A stretch of 64,000 bases of DNA. It comes from Vibrio sp. Y2-5. Lineage in GTDB: Bacteria; Pseudomonadota; Gammaproteobacteria; Enterobacterales; Vibrionaceae. The notes below the pieces were generated by a model. It did not search any database and was not told the origin of the DNA. It worked only from the letters and a program-made list of their open reading frames with translations. Shown here one piece after another: positions 54,532 through 63,834 of this stretch. The stretch covers positions 1-64,000 of the forward strand of contig NZ_JACVEG010000010.1 in NCBI RefSeq assembly GCF_014596725.1. Reading direction: 5' to 3'. The position numbers and the translations under genes are program-made. The number at the start of each line of letters is the position of its first letter. The stretch's first letter is position 1.

Positions 54532-55404
54532 ATGACATATACACCTACCCAAGTCACGTTCACCCAATCTATTTTCCATCTTACAAGTGATGTGCAGTTT
54601 GTGAGAGTGAGTGAGGAAGCGCTATATATTGTGACCTCTCAGACACCTTTTCATCCTGTTAGTCATATTTGGCCGGACCATCCAGCGGATAGAGGTACAC
54701 TCACTGTCGGAGAACATATCTACACAGTTGAAAACTGCCTTGTGGGTGCAATTAATTTGGTTGAGCACCAACTTCTAGTGGGGAAAGAGATCCCTATAAA
54801 ACGGGATGAACCCGGCTGGGTGTTCGTTGTTGTTCATCAAATCAAAGCAGAAAAAAAGGCTGTCAAAGTGGGTGATGCTGTGAGTTTAACGGTTGATGAT
54901 GCCTATCAGAAGCAGTTGAGTCGTGGTCATAGCGCAGGTCACTTAGCTTACTTAGCACTCAATAAAGTCTTAGCTGCTGGATATTGGCGTAAAGATGCTG
55001 ATAGAAAAGACCCTCATGGTCACAATGATTTCAATAGTTATGCGCAAGTGACGAGCTTTGTCACAGAAGATCGCTGTTTAGACACGTATCGTCTTGGGAA
55101 AACATTGCGTAAACGTGGTTTGAATAGCGCAGATATGCTAGAAAACTTAACTAAAATTGAAGAGCAGGTAAATCTGCAACTGGAGTCTTGGTTGACTTTG
55201 GGATCAAAAATCGAGATCACCAGACAAGGTGATAACTTAACGGATTCACGCTACTGGCAGTGTGATTTACAGGAAGGTAAAAAGGCCATAATCCCTTGTG
55301 GCGGAACGCATTGTGATTCATTGGAACGCTTCAAAGAGATACAAGTGAAGCTAGTGCAACGTGATAATGAACATATCGAAATGCACACTTATGTAACTCA
55401 TTAG
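54532..55404 (+). CDS. Alanyl-tRNA editing protein (AlaX type)
   Basis: A 290-residue stand-alone relative of the editing domain of alanyl-tRNA synthetase, which removes wrongly attached Ser or Gly from tRNA-Ala. The zinc site is visible as HSAGH (His133, His137) and CGGTH (Cys256, His260). The ATG at 54532 is chosen because earlier starts fall in or near the der terminator; no good ribosome-binding site is seen, so the N-terminus is uncertain. No partner gene is obvious. Confidence 0.87.
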   Translation: MTYTPTQVTFTQSIFHLTSDVQFVRVSEEALYIVTSQTPFHPVSHIWPDHPADRGTLTVGEHIYTVENCLVGAINLVEHQLLVGKEIPIKRDEPGWVFVVVHQIKAEKKAVKVGDAVSLTVDDAYQKQLSRGHSAGHLAYLALNKVLAAGYWRKDADRKDPHGHNDFNSYAQVTSFVTEDRCLDTYRLGKTLRKRGLNSADMLENLTKIEEQVNLQLESWLTLGSKIEITRQGDNLTDSRYWQCDLQEGKKAIIPCGGTHCDSLERFKEIQVKLVQRDNEHIEMHTYVTH

Positions 55405-55661
55405 CTGGGAAATGATCTTTTTGTTAAGTTCTGATTTATTGAGAATTTAAAGTCTGGGTTAGATTATTTAACTGTTTAAAATCCAAATGCAGAATATGTA
55501 ACTTATGCTTTCGGTGTGTGGTTATATAAATGTTCTTTTAAGGGTAGATCGCTGAACAAAACAGATAAAGCAGAAGATCGGATTGAGATCTCTTTAACGA
55601 TCTTTATTATGTCTACAAGTGTTTTAACCAAAGATTTCGTATTTGAAGTTGGAGTAGTGTA

Positions 55662-55883
55662 ATGGAAAACTTATGTCCTCAATGTGACAAAGAGCTTGTG
55701 TGGGACGGACAGTATTACTGTTCGTCATGTGAGAGTCATTTTAAAAAGGTTGGATTTTGTCCAGACTGCGAAGCTGAACTTGAGAAACTGCAAGCATGTG
55801 GAGCCGCTAACTATTTTTGCAATACTTGTAATGAGCTGAAGTCAAAATCGCATATTCGTTTTGAATTTCAAAAAATTAGTTAA
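55662..55883 (+). CDS. yfgJ: YfgJ family zinc-ribbon protein
   Basis: A 73-residue protein with paired cysteines (Cys5/8, Cys20/23, Cys33/36, Cys46, Cys53/56), forming two zinc ribbons. Sequence and position after der match E. coli YfgJ. The function is unknown. GGAG lies upstream of the ATG. The 257 bp between the AlaX gene and this one contain no other feature that I can assign. Confidence 0.88.
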   Translation: MENLCPQCDKELVWDGQYYCSSCESHFKKVGFCPDCEAELEKLQACGAANYFCNTCNELKSKSHIRFEFQKIS

Positions 55884-55911
55884 TCTGCTTATTTAAAGCT
55901 CTTTTCAATAA

Positions 55912-55942
55912 TAAATCTCACTTATATATTGAGTGAGATTTA
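55912..55942. other. Inverted repeat downstream of yfgJ
   Basis: TAAATCTCACT (55912-55922) pairs perfectly with AGTGAGATTTA (55932-55942) around a 9-nt loop. There is no U-run. It may be a weak terminator or an operator for the next gene. Confidence 0.5.
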
Positions 55943-56041
55943 CCCTACATCTATATCAGTTCTTGATATCTATTCTATTCGCTTTTCATCTGTATCATTG
56001 GTTGGCTGGGGATCCATACATAGAGTTGGATAAACACTGAC

Positions 56042-58117
56042 ATGAAACAGAAAGAACTCGCGAACATGACCGATAAAGTGCTGCAACGATATTTACTTTG
56101 GCTACCTAGCATACTTATGGTGTGTGCTATCGGTACCTCTTTTATCAATCAGCAGTTATTTTCAAATAACTTAATTTCGTCAGCTATAAGAAGTGTTGAA
56201 GAACAATATATTGATATGCGAAAAGCTGAAGTTGTCGAACGAGTCGATACAACAATCAAAATGTTGGATGTTATCCGCCAAAGTAACGGTCTCGCTGAAG
56301 ATGATATTATTCCGACTGAACTGTTCGACAAAACAATGAGTTCCTTTCAACTGCTAAACGAAGATAACGATGGCTATATTTTCGTTATTAACAAGAATAA
56401 AAAATTCGTTGTACACAGAAATTCAGACAACTTATTTCGTGATGATATAGATGATAAAGTCGTTCACTATATTTATCAGAGCGCGATTAATGGTTTGTCT
56501 TGGGTAGAATACAGCGATAAAGCCTTTAATAATCGTAAGGACGACATAGAGGCACAAAAGATCACACATATTCGTTATGTTGAAGATTGGGATGTTGTTT
56601 TAGGTAGTGGCGAGTTGCTACACGACATTAAGAACTACTCTGAGTCTGAAGCAAAAGCGGTCACCGATTTGGTACTTGAACAGAAATCAAATCAAAACTT
56701 ATTCCATGTTCTGGTCTTCATGATCTTTGCTTGCATCATTTACTACTTAAAAAACATCACTGCAACTAAGCTGTACGAATACAAGCTGGCGATCGAAGAA
56801 AAGCTTGTTCAAATTGAAGTAAAAGATAAAGAAATTGCTTTTCGCTCTCTTTATAACGATGTCACTGGCTTACCAAACAGAAAGGCGACGTCCGATTATA
56901 TCGATAATCTTTGCTTGCACGATAAAGGCGAAGAGTATCAATTACAATTGATCGATATTGTCGACTTCCAAAAAGTAAATAATCAGTATGGTTTTGCTGT
57001 GGGTGATCGAATTCTTCGCCAAGTAACCAGTGCACTCGAAGATTTAAAAGATGAAACCATGTTTGTGGGACATATTGCCGCAGATCAGTTTGTTGTGATT
57101 TGTCTTAAGTCTGCTGGCGCATGTATCGATTTTGAAAAGCAAGCTGAGACATTTGAGAAGTTTGATGTTTGTGGCGAAATGATCTCATTACGTGTTCGTA
57201 ATGCGGTCGTTAACTTTAAAAATCGAAATATTTTAGGTTCGATCATCGTGCGTAATGGTGAGTTAGCGATGAAGTATGCGAAAGCAAACAACCTATTTAA
57301 TGTGAACTATTCGCCATTCATGTCTAAAAGTTCAGAGCGTCATTTTAAGATCTCGAACCTTCTTGATTTAGCGATCGAAAACAAAGAGTTCTATGTTCAC
57401 TATCAGCCGCAAGTGAGTACACTAAACGGTAAGATAATTGGCGTTGAGGCACTAGTTCGTTGGGATAATGTTGAGCTAGGCCGAGTCGCACCGCTGGACT
57501 TTATTCCTATCGCAGAAAAGAAAGGGATCATTGGTAAGATCAGTGACTTAGTTTTAACACAAGCTTGCAAAGACATTCAGTCAATCAGCCCAAATGGTGA
57601 AGATGCTTTGACCTTATCTGTGAACATTTCACCTAACCAACTTATGAGTAAGGGCTTTGTTGAGAATACAATTGCAACGATCCAATCAACGGGTATTGAT
57701 TCAAGTCGTATTGTGTTTGAAATAACAGAAGGTACTTTCTTAAACGATATTCCAGGTACTGTAACGGTCATCGAACAGCTAAAAGAAGTTGGAATTAAAT
57801 TCTCGATTGACGATTTTGGTACAGGGTATTCATCGCTTAGTTACTTATCGAAATTGCCTGTTGATGAAGTGAAAATTGATAAGAGCTTTATCAATGACTT
57901 AGTCGAAGATGAGGATGCTTATAACCTAGTGAAAAGTATTTTGGCGGTTGCGAGTATTAAGCAGCTTACGATTGTTGCTGAAGGGGTTGAAACCAAAGAG
58001 CAGTCGCAAATTCTTGCCGACCTTGCATGCCACTTGTTACAAGGTTACTACTTCTCGCGCCCCGTTGATGTTGAAAACCTGACCAAGAAAATCAAAGACA
58101 ACTTAAAGCTCGAATAA
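56042..58117 (+). CDS. Membrane cyclic-di-GMP phosphodiesterase (Cache-GGDEF*-EAL)
   Basis: A 691-residue sensor. TM1 lies at about 16-38. A periplasmic Cache-type domain (about 45-200, with DGYIFVINKNKKFVVHRN) and TM2 near 219-237 follow, then a GGDEF-like domain (about 265-425). Its signature is changed to AADQF (346-350), so it should not make cyclic-di-GMP. The EAL domain (about 435-685) is intact: VEALVRW (EAL 469-471), FEITEGTF, DDFGTGYSS, VKIDKSF, AEGVET, QGYYFSRP. It is therefore probably a phosphodiesterase tuned by ligand. No strong ribosome-binding site; Met9 is an alternative start. Confidence 0.93.
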   Translation: MKQKELANMTDKVLQRYLLWLPSILMVCAIGTSFINQQLFSNNLISSAIRSVEEQYIDMRKAEVVERVDTTIKMLDVIRQSNGLAEDDIIPTELFDKTMSSFQLLNEDNDGYIFVINKNKKFVVHRNSDNLFRDDIDDKVVHYIYQSAINGLSWVEYSDKAFNNRKDDIEAQKITHIRYVEDWDVVLGSGELLHDIKNYSESEAKAVTDLVLEQKSNQNLFHVLVFMIFACIIYYLKNITATKLYEYKLAIEEKLVQIEVKDKEIAFRSLYNDVTGLPNRKATSDYIDNLCLHDKGEEYQLQLIDIVDFQKVNNQYGFAVGDRILRQVTSALEDLKDETMFVGHIAADQFVVICLKSAGACIDFEKQAETFEKFDVCGEMISLRVRNAVVNFKNRNILGSIIVRNGELAMKYAKANNLFNVNYSPFMSKSSERHFKISNLLDLAIENKEFYVHYQPQVSTLNGKIIGVEALVRWDNVELGRVAPLDFIPIAEKKGIIGKISDLVLTQACKDIQSISPNGEDALTLSVNISPNQLMSKGFVENTIATIQSTGIDSSRIVFEITEGTFLNDIPGTVTVIEQLKEVGIKFSIDDFGTGYSSLSYLSKLPVDEVKIDKSFINDLVEDEDAYNLVKSILAVASIKQLTIVAEGVETKEQSQILADLACHLLQGYYFSRPVDVENLTKKIKDNLKLE

Positions 58118-58152
58118 TCCTTATTGTTCTTACTTATTCACTGTAAGAATTT

Positions 58153-58179
58153 GCCACTGATAGTCTCAGTGGCTTTTTT
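58153..58179 (+). terminator. Terminator of the GGDEF-EAL gene
   Basis: GCCACTGA (58153-58160) pairs with TCAGTGGC (58166-58173), followed by six T residues. It lies between two convergent genes. Confidence 0.92.
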
Positions 58180-58201
58180 ACACGGGATGACAGTAGAACG
58201 C

Positions 58202-59533
58202 TTACTTTACGATTGAGCGAATCTCACCCTCTTTCAGGCGAGTTACAATTAAGTCGCCTTGCTTCACATCAGTGGCGTTGTGAATAACCTCACCTTGAGC
58301 ATTTTGAGTGATTGAGTAGCCGCGCGACAATGTCGCTAACGGGCTAACCGCATTCATTTTGTCAGTCAGGCGAGTAAATGTATGGCGTGAAGAAACGAGA
58401 TATCGTTTCATCGCATCATTTAGTTCTTTTTGCTTACTGGTTAACAGGTACTGTTGATTACGCAGTATCTTTTCCGGCGACAGCAACTGAAGCTGATGCT
58501 TTTGTTTATCAAGATGTTGTTGCGTGTTGTTGATTTGAGCCTGAATAGCGCGTTCTAAACGCATGCTGTATTCGTCTAACTGTTGCTGTTGGCGCTGTAA
58601 ACGATTGGCCGGATGCTGTCTGTCTAAACGATGTTGCAACTGATTCAACGCCACTTTCTGCTGAGCAAAATAGTGGCGCATAGCGCTGGCTATCTTGTGA
58701 CGATAGGTTTGGAACGCTTGTTTCTTATGCGAGTTGTCTCTACTAACCAGCTCAGCGGCTGCTGAAGGGGTTGGCGCTCGAACGTCGGCCACGAAATCGG
58801 CAATGGTGACGTCAATTTCATGTCCTACTGCACTGATAATGGGGATTTGACTTGCAGCGATTGTGCGGGCAACGATTTCGTTGTTAAAACACCATAAGTC
58901 TTCTAATGAACCGCCGCCTCGACCGACAATCAACACATCACATTCTGCGCGAGAGTTAGCACATCCAATCGCTTGAGCAATTTGAATCGCTGCTTCTTCT
59001 CCCTGCACCAGAGTAGGGTAGATGATCACAGGTAAACTCGGGTCTCGACGTTTAAGAACTTGAAGAATGTCGTGCAGAGCAGCACCGGTTTTTGATGTGA
59101 TTACACCCACGCATCTAGGATGTTCAGGCAGGCTTTTCTTTAAGGTTTGAGCGAACAAGCCTTCAGAAGCCAGTTTCATTTTTAGTTGATCGAATTCCTG
59201 TTGTAAGCGGCCATCACCCTCAGGCTGCATACTTTCAATGATGATTTGATAATCACCACGCGGTTCATACAGGGATAATCGTGCTTTCACCAAGACTTGC
59301 TGACCATTCTTCGGCTTAAAGTTCACAAAGCGATTATTGCCTTTGAACATGGCGCATTTAACTTGGGCGCGAGAGTCTTTAAGCGTGAGATACCAGTGAC
59401 CAGAAACAGGAGCTGAGAAATTGGAAATTTCACCAATTAACCAAACGATGCCCATTTCATTTTCTAGTAATAATCGGACTTCAGCATTAAGACGAGAAAC
59501 GGTGTAGATGTTTGGATTGGTATTGGAAGGCAC
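58202..59533 (-). CDS. xseA: Exodeoxyribonuclease VII large subunit
   Basis: A 443-residue nuclease subunit (E. coli 456 aa). An OB-fold lies at the N-terminus (IYTVSRLNAEVRLLLENEMG, GEISNF). The catalytic core has GVITSKTGAALHDI and DVLIVGRGGGSLEDLWCFN. A long coiled coil follows at about 255-400, which carries XseB subunits. The start is GTG, by family alignment, with a weak ribosome-binding site. xseB is not adjacent. Divergent from guaB. Confidence 0.96.
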   Translation of the reverse strand: MPSNTNPNIYTVSRLNAEVRLLLENEMGIVWLIGEISNFSAPVSGHWYLTLKDSRAQVKCAMFKGNNRFVNFKPKNGQQVLVKARLSLYEPRGDYQIIIESMQPEGDGRLQQEFDQLKMKLASEGLFAQTLKKSLPEHPRCVGVITSKTGAALHDILQVLKRRDPSLPVIIYPTLVQGEEAAIQIAQAIGCANSRAECDVLIVGRGGGSLEDLWCFNNEIVARTIAASQIPIISAVGHEIDVTIADFVADVRAPTPSAAAELVSRDNSHKKQAFQTYRHKIASAMRHYFAQQKVALNQLQHRLDRQHPANRLQRQQQQLDEYSMRLERAIQAQINNTQQHLDKQKHQLQLLSPEKILRNQQYLLTSKQKELNDAMKRYLVSSRHTFTRLTDKMNAVSPLATLSRGYSITQNAQGEVIHNATDVKQGDLIVTRLKEGEIRSIVK

Positions 59534-59623
59534 TAATTTTTCAACCAGACGTGAGTATGGAAATTAGCGGCAATATAATACATAGCAAGGGGCAGAATGC
59601 AAATAAAAATGAAAAAAATGTGT

Positions 59624-59651
59624 AGCCAAGCGATTGCGTCGGGCGTATAAT
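59624..59651 (+). promoter_or_regulatory. guaB promoter with PurR-like operator
   Basis: AGCCAAGCGATTGCGT (59624-59639) fits the PurR pattern ANGCAANCGNTTNCNT with one mismatch at the fixed positions. A perfect TATAAT follows at 59646-59651, so the operator covers the -35/spacer region. Binding of PurR would repress guaB when purines are abundant. Confidence 0.65.
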
Positions 59652-59764
59652 CCGTCCGCAATATCTAATCCAAATGTAATTTTTCGGGATGGTCAAACAT
59701 TCTATACGAAAAGGGCATTTGGATTGTTTTTTATATTTACCCTCTAAATTGTGAGATATTGCAA

Positions 59765-61228
59765 ATGCTTAGAATTGCCAAAGAAGCGCTGACATTCGAC
59801 GATGTTCTACTCGTACCAGCACACTCCACCGTTCTCCCAAACACTGCCGATCTACATACGCAGCTAACCAAAAATATTACACTAAATATTCCAATGATTT
59901 CTGCGTCTATGGACACAGTGACAGAGGCTCGTTTAGCTATCGCTCTTGCACAAGAAGGCGGTATTGGCTTTATTCACAAGAATATGTCAATCGAGCAGCA
60001 AGCAGCTGAAGTTCGTAAAGTTAAGAAATTTGAAGCAGGTGTTGTTGTTGATCCTGTCACTGTAAACCCAGAAGCAACCATTGCAGATGTTATTGAACTG
60101 ACAGAAAAGCACGGTTTTGCTGGCTTCCCAGTAGTAACAGATAACAACGAACTTGTTGGTATCATTACTGGTCGTGATGTTCGTTTTGTTACTGATTTAA
60201 CAAAAGAAGTTGGTTCAGTAATGACTCCTAAAGAGCGTCTTGCAGCAGTGAAAGAAGGCGCAACCCGCGCTGAAGTTCAAGAAAAAATGCACGAAGCTCG
60301 TGTTGAGAAAGTACTGGTTGTGAACGACGAGTTCCAACTAACCGGTATGATCACAGCAAAAGATTTCCACAAAGCAGAGCGTAAACCAAACGCATGTAAA
60401 GATGCTCGTGGCCGCCTACGTGTAGGTGCTGCAGTGGGTGCTGGCGCTGGTAACGAAGAGCGCGTAGCTGCTCTTGTTGAAGCGGGTGTTGACGTTTTAC
60501 TTATTGACTCTTCACACGGTCACTCTGAAGGTGTTCTAAACCGTATCCGCGAAACTCGCGCTGCATACCCTGAACTAGACATCATTGGTGGTAACGTTGC
60601 AACTGGCGCTGGTGCTAAAGCGCTTATCGAAGCTGGTGTGAGTGCAGTGAAAGTAGGTATCGGCCCTGGCTCAATCTGTACTACTCGTATCGTAACGGGT
60701 GTAGGTGTTCCTCAAATCACAGCGATTTCTGATGCTGCTGAAGTAGCAAACGAATATGGTATTCCAGTTATCGCAGACGGTGGTATCCGTTTCTCTGGCG
60801 ATATCTGTAAAGCAATTGCAGCCGGTGCATCTTGTGTCATGGTTGGTTCAATGTTTGCTGGTACGGAAGAAGCACCGGGCGAAATCATTCTTTACAACGG
60901 TCGTTCTTACAAGTCTTACCGTGGTATGGGTTCATTGGGCGCGATGTCTCAGGGGTCTTCTGACCGTTACTTCCAGTCTGATAACGCAGCTGACAAGCTT
61001 GTACCTGAAGGTATCGAAGGACGTATCGCTTATAAAGGTCGTCTAAAAGAGATCGTTCATCAACAGATGGGTGGTTTACGTTCAAGCATGGGTCTGACTG
61101 GCTCCGCGACAATTGAAGATATGCGTACTAAAGCTGAATTTGTACGTATCTCTGGTGCGGGTATGCAAGAGTCTCACGTGCACGACGTTCAAATCACAAA
61201 AGAAGCACCAAACTACCGTTTAGGTTAA
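59765..61228 (+). CDS. guaB: Inosine-5'-monophosphate dehydrogenase
   Basis: A 487-residue enzyme (E. coli 488 aa) that converts IMP to XMP with NAD, the entry to GMP synthesis. The catalytic loop GPGSICTTR contains the active cysteine. Two CBS domains are inserted at about 90-205. The N-terminus MLRIAKEALTFDDVLL sets the ATG at 59765; a TTG two codons earlier is not needed. guaA follows after 113 bp. Confidence 0.99.
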   Translation: MLRIAKEALTFDDVLLVPAHSTVLPNTADLHTQLTKNITLNIPMISASMDTVTEARLAIALAQEGGIGFIHKNMSIEQQAAEVRKVKKFEAGVVVDPVTVNPEATIADVIELTEKHGFAGFPVVTDNNELVGIITGRDVRFVTDLTKEVGSVMTPKERLAAVKEGATRAEVQEKMHEARVEKVLVVNDEFQLTGMITAKDFHKAERKPNACKDARGRLRVGAAVGAGAGNEERVAALVEAGVDVLLIDSSHGHSEGVLNRIRETRAAYPELDIIGGNVATGAGAKALIEAGVSAVKVGIGPGSICTTRIVTGVGVPQITAISDAAEVANEYGIPVIADGGIRFSGDICKAIAAGASCVMVGSMFAGTEEAPGEIILYNGRSYKSYRGMGSLGAMSQGSSDRYFQSDNAADKLVPEGIEGRIAYKGRLKEIVHQQMGGLRSSMGLTGSATIEDMRTKAEFVRISGAGMQESHVHDVQITKEAPNYRLG

Positions 61229-61251
61229 TTTCTTTCGGGAATATCAACCTA

Positions 61252-61267
61252 ACGTAAACGTTTGCTT
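61252..61267 (+). promoter_or_regulatory. PurR-like box between guaB and guaA
   Basis: ACGTAAACGTTTGCTT matches the PurR pattern ANGCAANCGNTTNCNT at all fixed positions but one. It lies 24 bp after the guaB stop and 74 bp before guaA. It could repress a separate guaA promoter or act as a roadblock. Confidence 0.5.
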
Positions 61268-61288
61268 TTTTACTTGATGACTTATAGA

Positions 61289-61308
61289 GAGGCGAGTAGA
61301 CTCGCCTC
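61289..61308 (+). other. Hairpin in the guaB-guaA spacer
   Basis: GAGGCGAG (61289-61296) pairs perfectly with CTCGCCTC (61301-61308) around TAGA. The following CGATTCTCCTTTT has only a delayed U-run, so it could attenuate transcription into guaA or mark an mRNA end. Confidence 0.55.
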
Positions 61309-61341
61309 CGATTCTCCTTTTAGCTGATAAGATTGCTCAAT

Positions 61342-62895
61342 ATGACAAAGAACATTCATGATCAACGAATTCTGATCCTAGACTTCGGTTCACAATATAC
61401 TCAACTTGTAGCGCGTCGCGTACGTGAAATCGGTGTTTACTGTGAACTGTGGAGCTGGGACGTAGAAGAAGCGGACATTCGCGAATTCAATCCTGACGGC
61501 ATTATCCTTTCTGGTGGTCCAGAAAGTGTCACTGAACAAAACTCTCCTCGCGCACCTCAATATGTATTTGACTCTGGCGTTCCTGTACTAGGCGTATGTT
61601 ACGGCATGCAAACTATGGCAGAGCAGCTAGGCGGTCGCGTAGCAAGTTCAGAAGAGCGTGAGTTCGGTTACGCAGAAGTTAAAGTGTCTGGTGAATCAGC
61701 ACTATTCAAAGATCTTGCTGAAATCCAAGATGTTTGGATGAGCCACGGTGACAAAGTTGTTGAAATTCCTGCTGACTTCGTAAAAGTTGGCGAGACAGAC
61801 ACTTGTCCTTATGCGGCAATAGCTAATGAAGAGAAGAAATACTACGGTGTTCAGTTCCACCCAGAAGTAACGCACACCAAACAAGGTCTGCAAATGCTAG
61901 AGAACTTTGTTCTTGGCGTATGTGGCTGTGAGCGTTTATGGACATCTGAATCTATCATTGAAGACGCAGTAGCACGTATCAAAGAGCAAGTGGGTGACGA
62001 TGAAGTTATTCTTGGCTTGTCTGGTGGTGTGGATTCTTCTGTGGTTGCAATGCTTGTTCACCGTGCAATCGGTGACAAACTGACCTGTGTATTCGTAGAC
62101 AACGGCTTACTTCGTCTTCATGAAGGCGAGCAAGTGATGGAAATGTTTGGCGATAAATTTGGCCTGAACATCATCAAAGTGGATGCGGAAGAGCGTTTCC
62201 TAAAAGCTTTGGAAGGCAAGTCTGATCCAGAAGTGAAACGTAAGACAATTGGTCACGTGTTTGTTGACGTATTCGATGAAGAGTCGAAGAAGTTGAAAAA
62301 TGCGAAATGGTTGGCTCAAGGCACTATCTACCCAGATGTGATTGAATCAGCAGCATCTAAGACGGGTAAAGCTCATGTAATTAAATCTCACCATAACGTT
62401 GGCGGTTTGCCAGACGATATGGAAATGGGTTTGGTTGAACCACTACGTGAACTATTCAAAGATGAAGTACGTAAGATCGGTCTGGAACTTGGTCTTCCTT
62501 ACAATATGCTTTACCGTCACCCATTCCCAGGTCCTGGTCTAGGTGTTCGCGTTCTTGGTGAAATTAAGAAAGAATACTGTGATCTACTTCGTCGTGCTGA
62601 CGCTATCTTCATTGAAGAGTTACATGCTGCGGATCTATACAACAAAGTATCTCAAGCATTTACGGTATTCCTGCCAGTGCGCTCTGTAGGCGTAATGGGA
62701 GATGGCCGCAAATATGACTGGGTTGTGTCATTACGAGCTGTAGAAACTATCGACTTCATGACTGCGCATTGGGCTCACTTACCTTATGATTTCCTAGGTA
62801 AGGTGTCGAACCGCATCATCAACGAAGTGAATGGTATTTCACGCGTGGTTTACGACATTTCTGGTAAGCCGCCAGCGACAATCGAGTGGGAATAA
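61342..62895 (+). CDS. guaA: GMP synthase (glutamine-hydrolysing)
   Basis: A 517-residue two-domain enzyme making GMP from XMP. The N-terminal class I amidotransferase has nucleophile cysteine in GVCYGMQTM and His/Glu in FHPEVTHT. The ATP-pyrophosphatase domain has LGLSGGVDSSV. The C-terminal dimerisation domain ends KPPATIEWE. The family start MTKNIHDQRILILDFGSQY puts the ATG at 61342. It forms the guaBA pair with guaB. Confidence 0.99.
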   Translation: MTKNIHDQRILILDFGSQYTQLVARRVREIGVYCELWSWDVEEADIREFNPDGIILSGGPESVTEQNSPRAPQYVFDSGVPVLGVCYGMQTMAEQLGGRVASSEEREFGYAEVKVSGESALFKDLAEIQDVWMSHGDKVVEIPADFVKVGETDTCPYAAIANEEKKYYGVQFHPEVTHTKQGLQMLENFVLGVCGCERLWTSESIIEDAVARIKEQVGDDEVILGLSGGVDSSVVAMLVHRAIGDKLTCVFVDNGLLRLHEGEQVMEMFGDKFGLNIIKVDAEERFLKALEGKSDPEVKRKTIGHVFVDVFDEESKKLKNAKWLAQGTIYPDVIESAASKTGKAHVIKSHHNVGGLPDDMEMGLVEPLRELFKDEVRKIGLELGLPYNMLYRHPFPGPGLGVRVLGEIKKEYCDLLRRADAIFIEELHAADLYNKVSQAFTVFLPVRSVGVMGDGRKYDWVVSLRAVETIDFMTAHWAHLPYDFLGKVSNRIINEVNGISRVVYDISGKPPATIEWE

Positions 62896-62916
62896 TATCC
62901 GATTAGCTCTACTGCT

Positions 62917-62950
62917 AAGCCCCAGATAACCTCTGGGGCTTTCTTTTTTC
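62917..62950 (+). terminator. Terminator of guaBA
   Basis: AGCCCCAGA (62918-62926) pairs with TCTGGGGCT (62932-62940) around TAACC, followed by TTCTTTTTT. Confidence 0.92.
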
Positions 62951-62985
62951 AGTTAGAAAATATGTCTGAGTTATTGCAAAGCTCA

Positions 62986-63026
62986 AACATGAGTAAATGT
63001 ACTATGATGGGCATTTTACTCATGTT
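62986..63026. promoter_or_regulatory. Perfect 12-bp inverted repeat upstream of satP
   Basis: AACATGAGTAAA (62986-62997) and TTTACTCATGTT (63015-63026) are exact reverse complements with a 17-bp spacer. The repeat is about 185 bp before the transporter start, after the guaA terminator. It could be a regulator's operator or an RNA hairpin in a long leader. The rest of this 314-bp gap shows no gene. Confidence 0.5.
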
Positions 63027-63209
63027 GTAATTCTATGTTTTATATAGGGTTATTTGTATGTCGCACAGTACGAATAGCTTTTGGTTTTCTGTAACTCAAT
63101 AACTATAAAAATGAAATATAAGTTTTTATAAATGGAGTCTTTATTTTATCTAGGCGTCCATTAAAATCCGCGCGTAAATTTTATCCATTTTTTTTAAGGT
63201 ACATGATTA

Positions 63210-63815
63210 ATGTCTACTAAATTAGCTAACCCAGCACCACTTGGTCTAATGGGTTTCGGTATGACTACAATTCTGCTCAACATCCATAACGCAGGCTTCT
63301 TCCCACTAGATTCTATGATTCTTGCTATGGGTATTTTCTACGGCGGTTTAGGTCAAGTTATTGTAGGCATTATGTGCTACAACCGTGGTGATACTTTCGG
63401 TACAACAGCCTTCACGTCTTACGGTCTATTCTGGTTAACTTTAGTTGGCTTAATTGTAATGCCAAAAATGGGTCTACCTGCAAGCCCGGAACACTTCATG
63501 GGTTGGTACTTAGCTCTTTGGGGTGTGTTCACTGGATTCATGTTCATTGGTTCTCGCTGCTACCCAGTTGCAAAACAAGTAGTATTCGGTTCACTGACTA
63601 TTCTATTTGCTCTACTAGCACTACGTGATTTCACTGGTAGCGAGCTAATCGGTACTATCGCAGGTTTCGAAGGTATCTTCTGTGGCGCAAGCGCTATCTA
63701 CTTCGCAATGGCTCAAGTTCTTAACGCAGAATATGGTCGTGAAGTACTACCAGTTGGTAAACCAGCTTTTGTTAAAGAAGAAGTTAAAGTTGAACTAGAA
63801 GAAGTTGCAGCTTAA
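63210..63815 (+). CDS. satP: Acetate/succinate transporter, SatP (YaaH) family
   Basis: A 201-residue inner-membrane protein of the GPR1/FUN34/YaaH family with six predicted helices. The family hallmark NPAPLGLMGFGMTT is at residues 7-20, followed by the pore-lining FYGGLGQVIVG. It probably takes up acetate with protons. The short Glu/Val/Lys-rich C-terminus is variable. TTTTTAAGGT lies upstream of the ATG. Functionally it fits with aceB-aceA, also in this window. Confidence 0.95.
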   Translation: MSTKLANPAPLGLMGFGMTTILLNIHNAGFFPLDSMILAMGIFYGGLGQVIVGIMCYNRGDTFGTTAFTSYGLFWLTLVGLIVMPKMGLPASPEHFMGWYLALWGVFTGFMFIGSRCYPVAKQVVFGSLTILFALLALRDFTGSELIGTIAGFEGIFCGASAIYFAMAQVLNAEYGREVLPVGKPAFVKEEVKVELEEVAA

Positions 63816-63834
63816 TTAACTTTTGAATTCTAGA

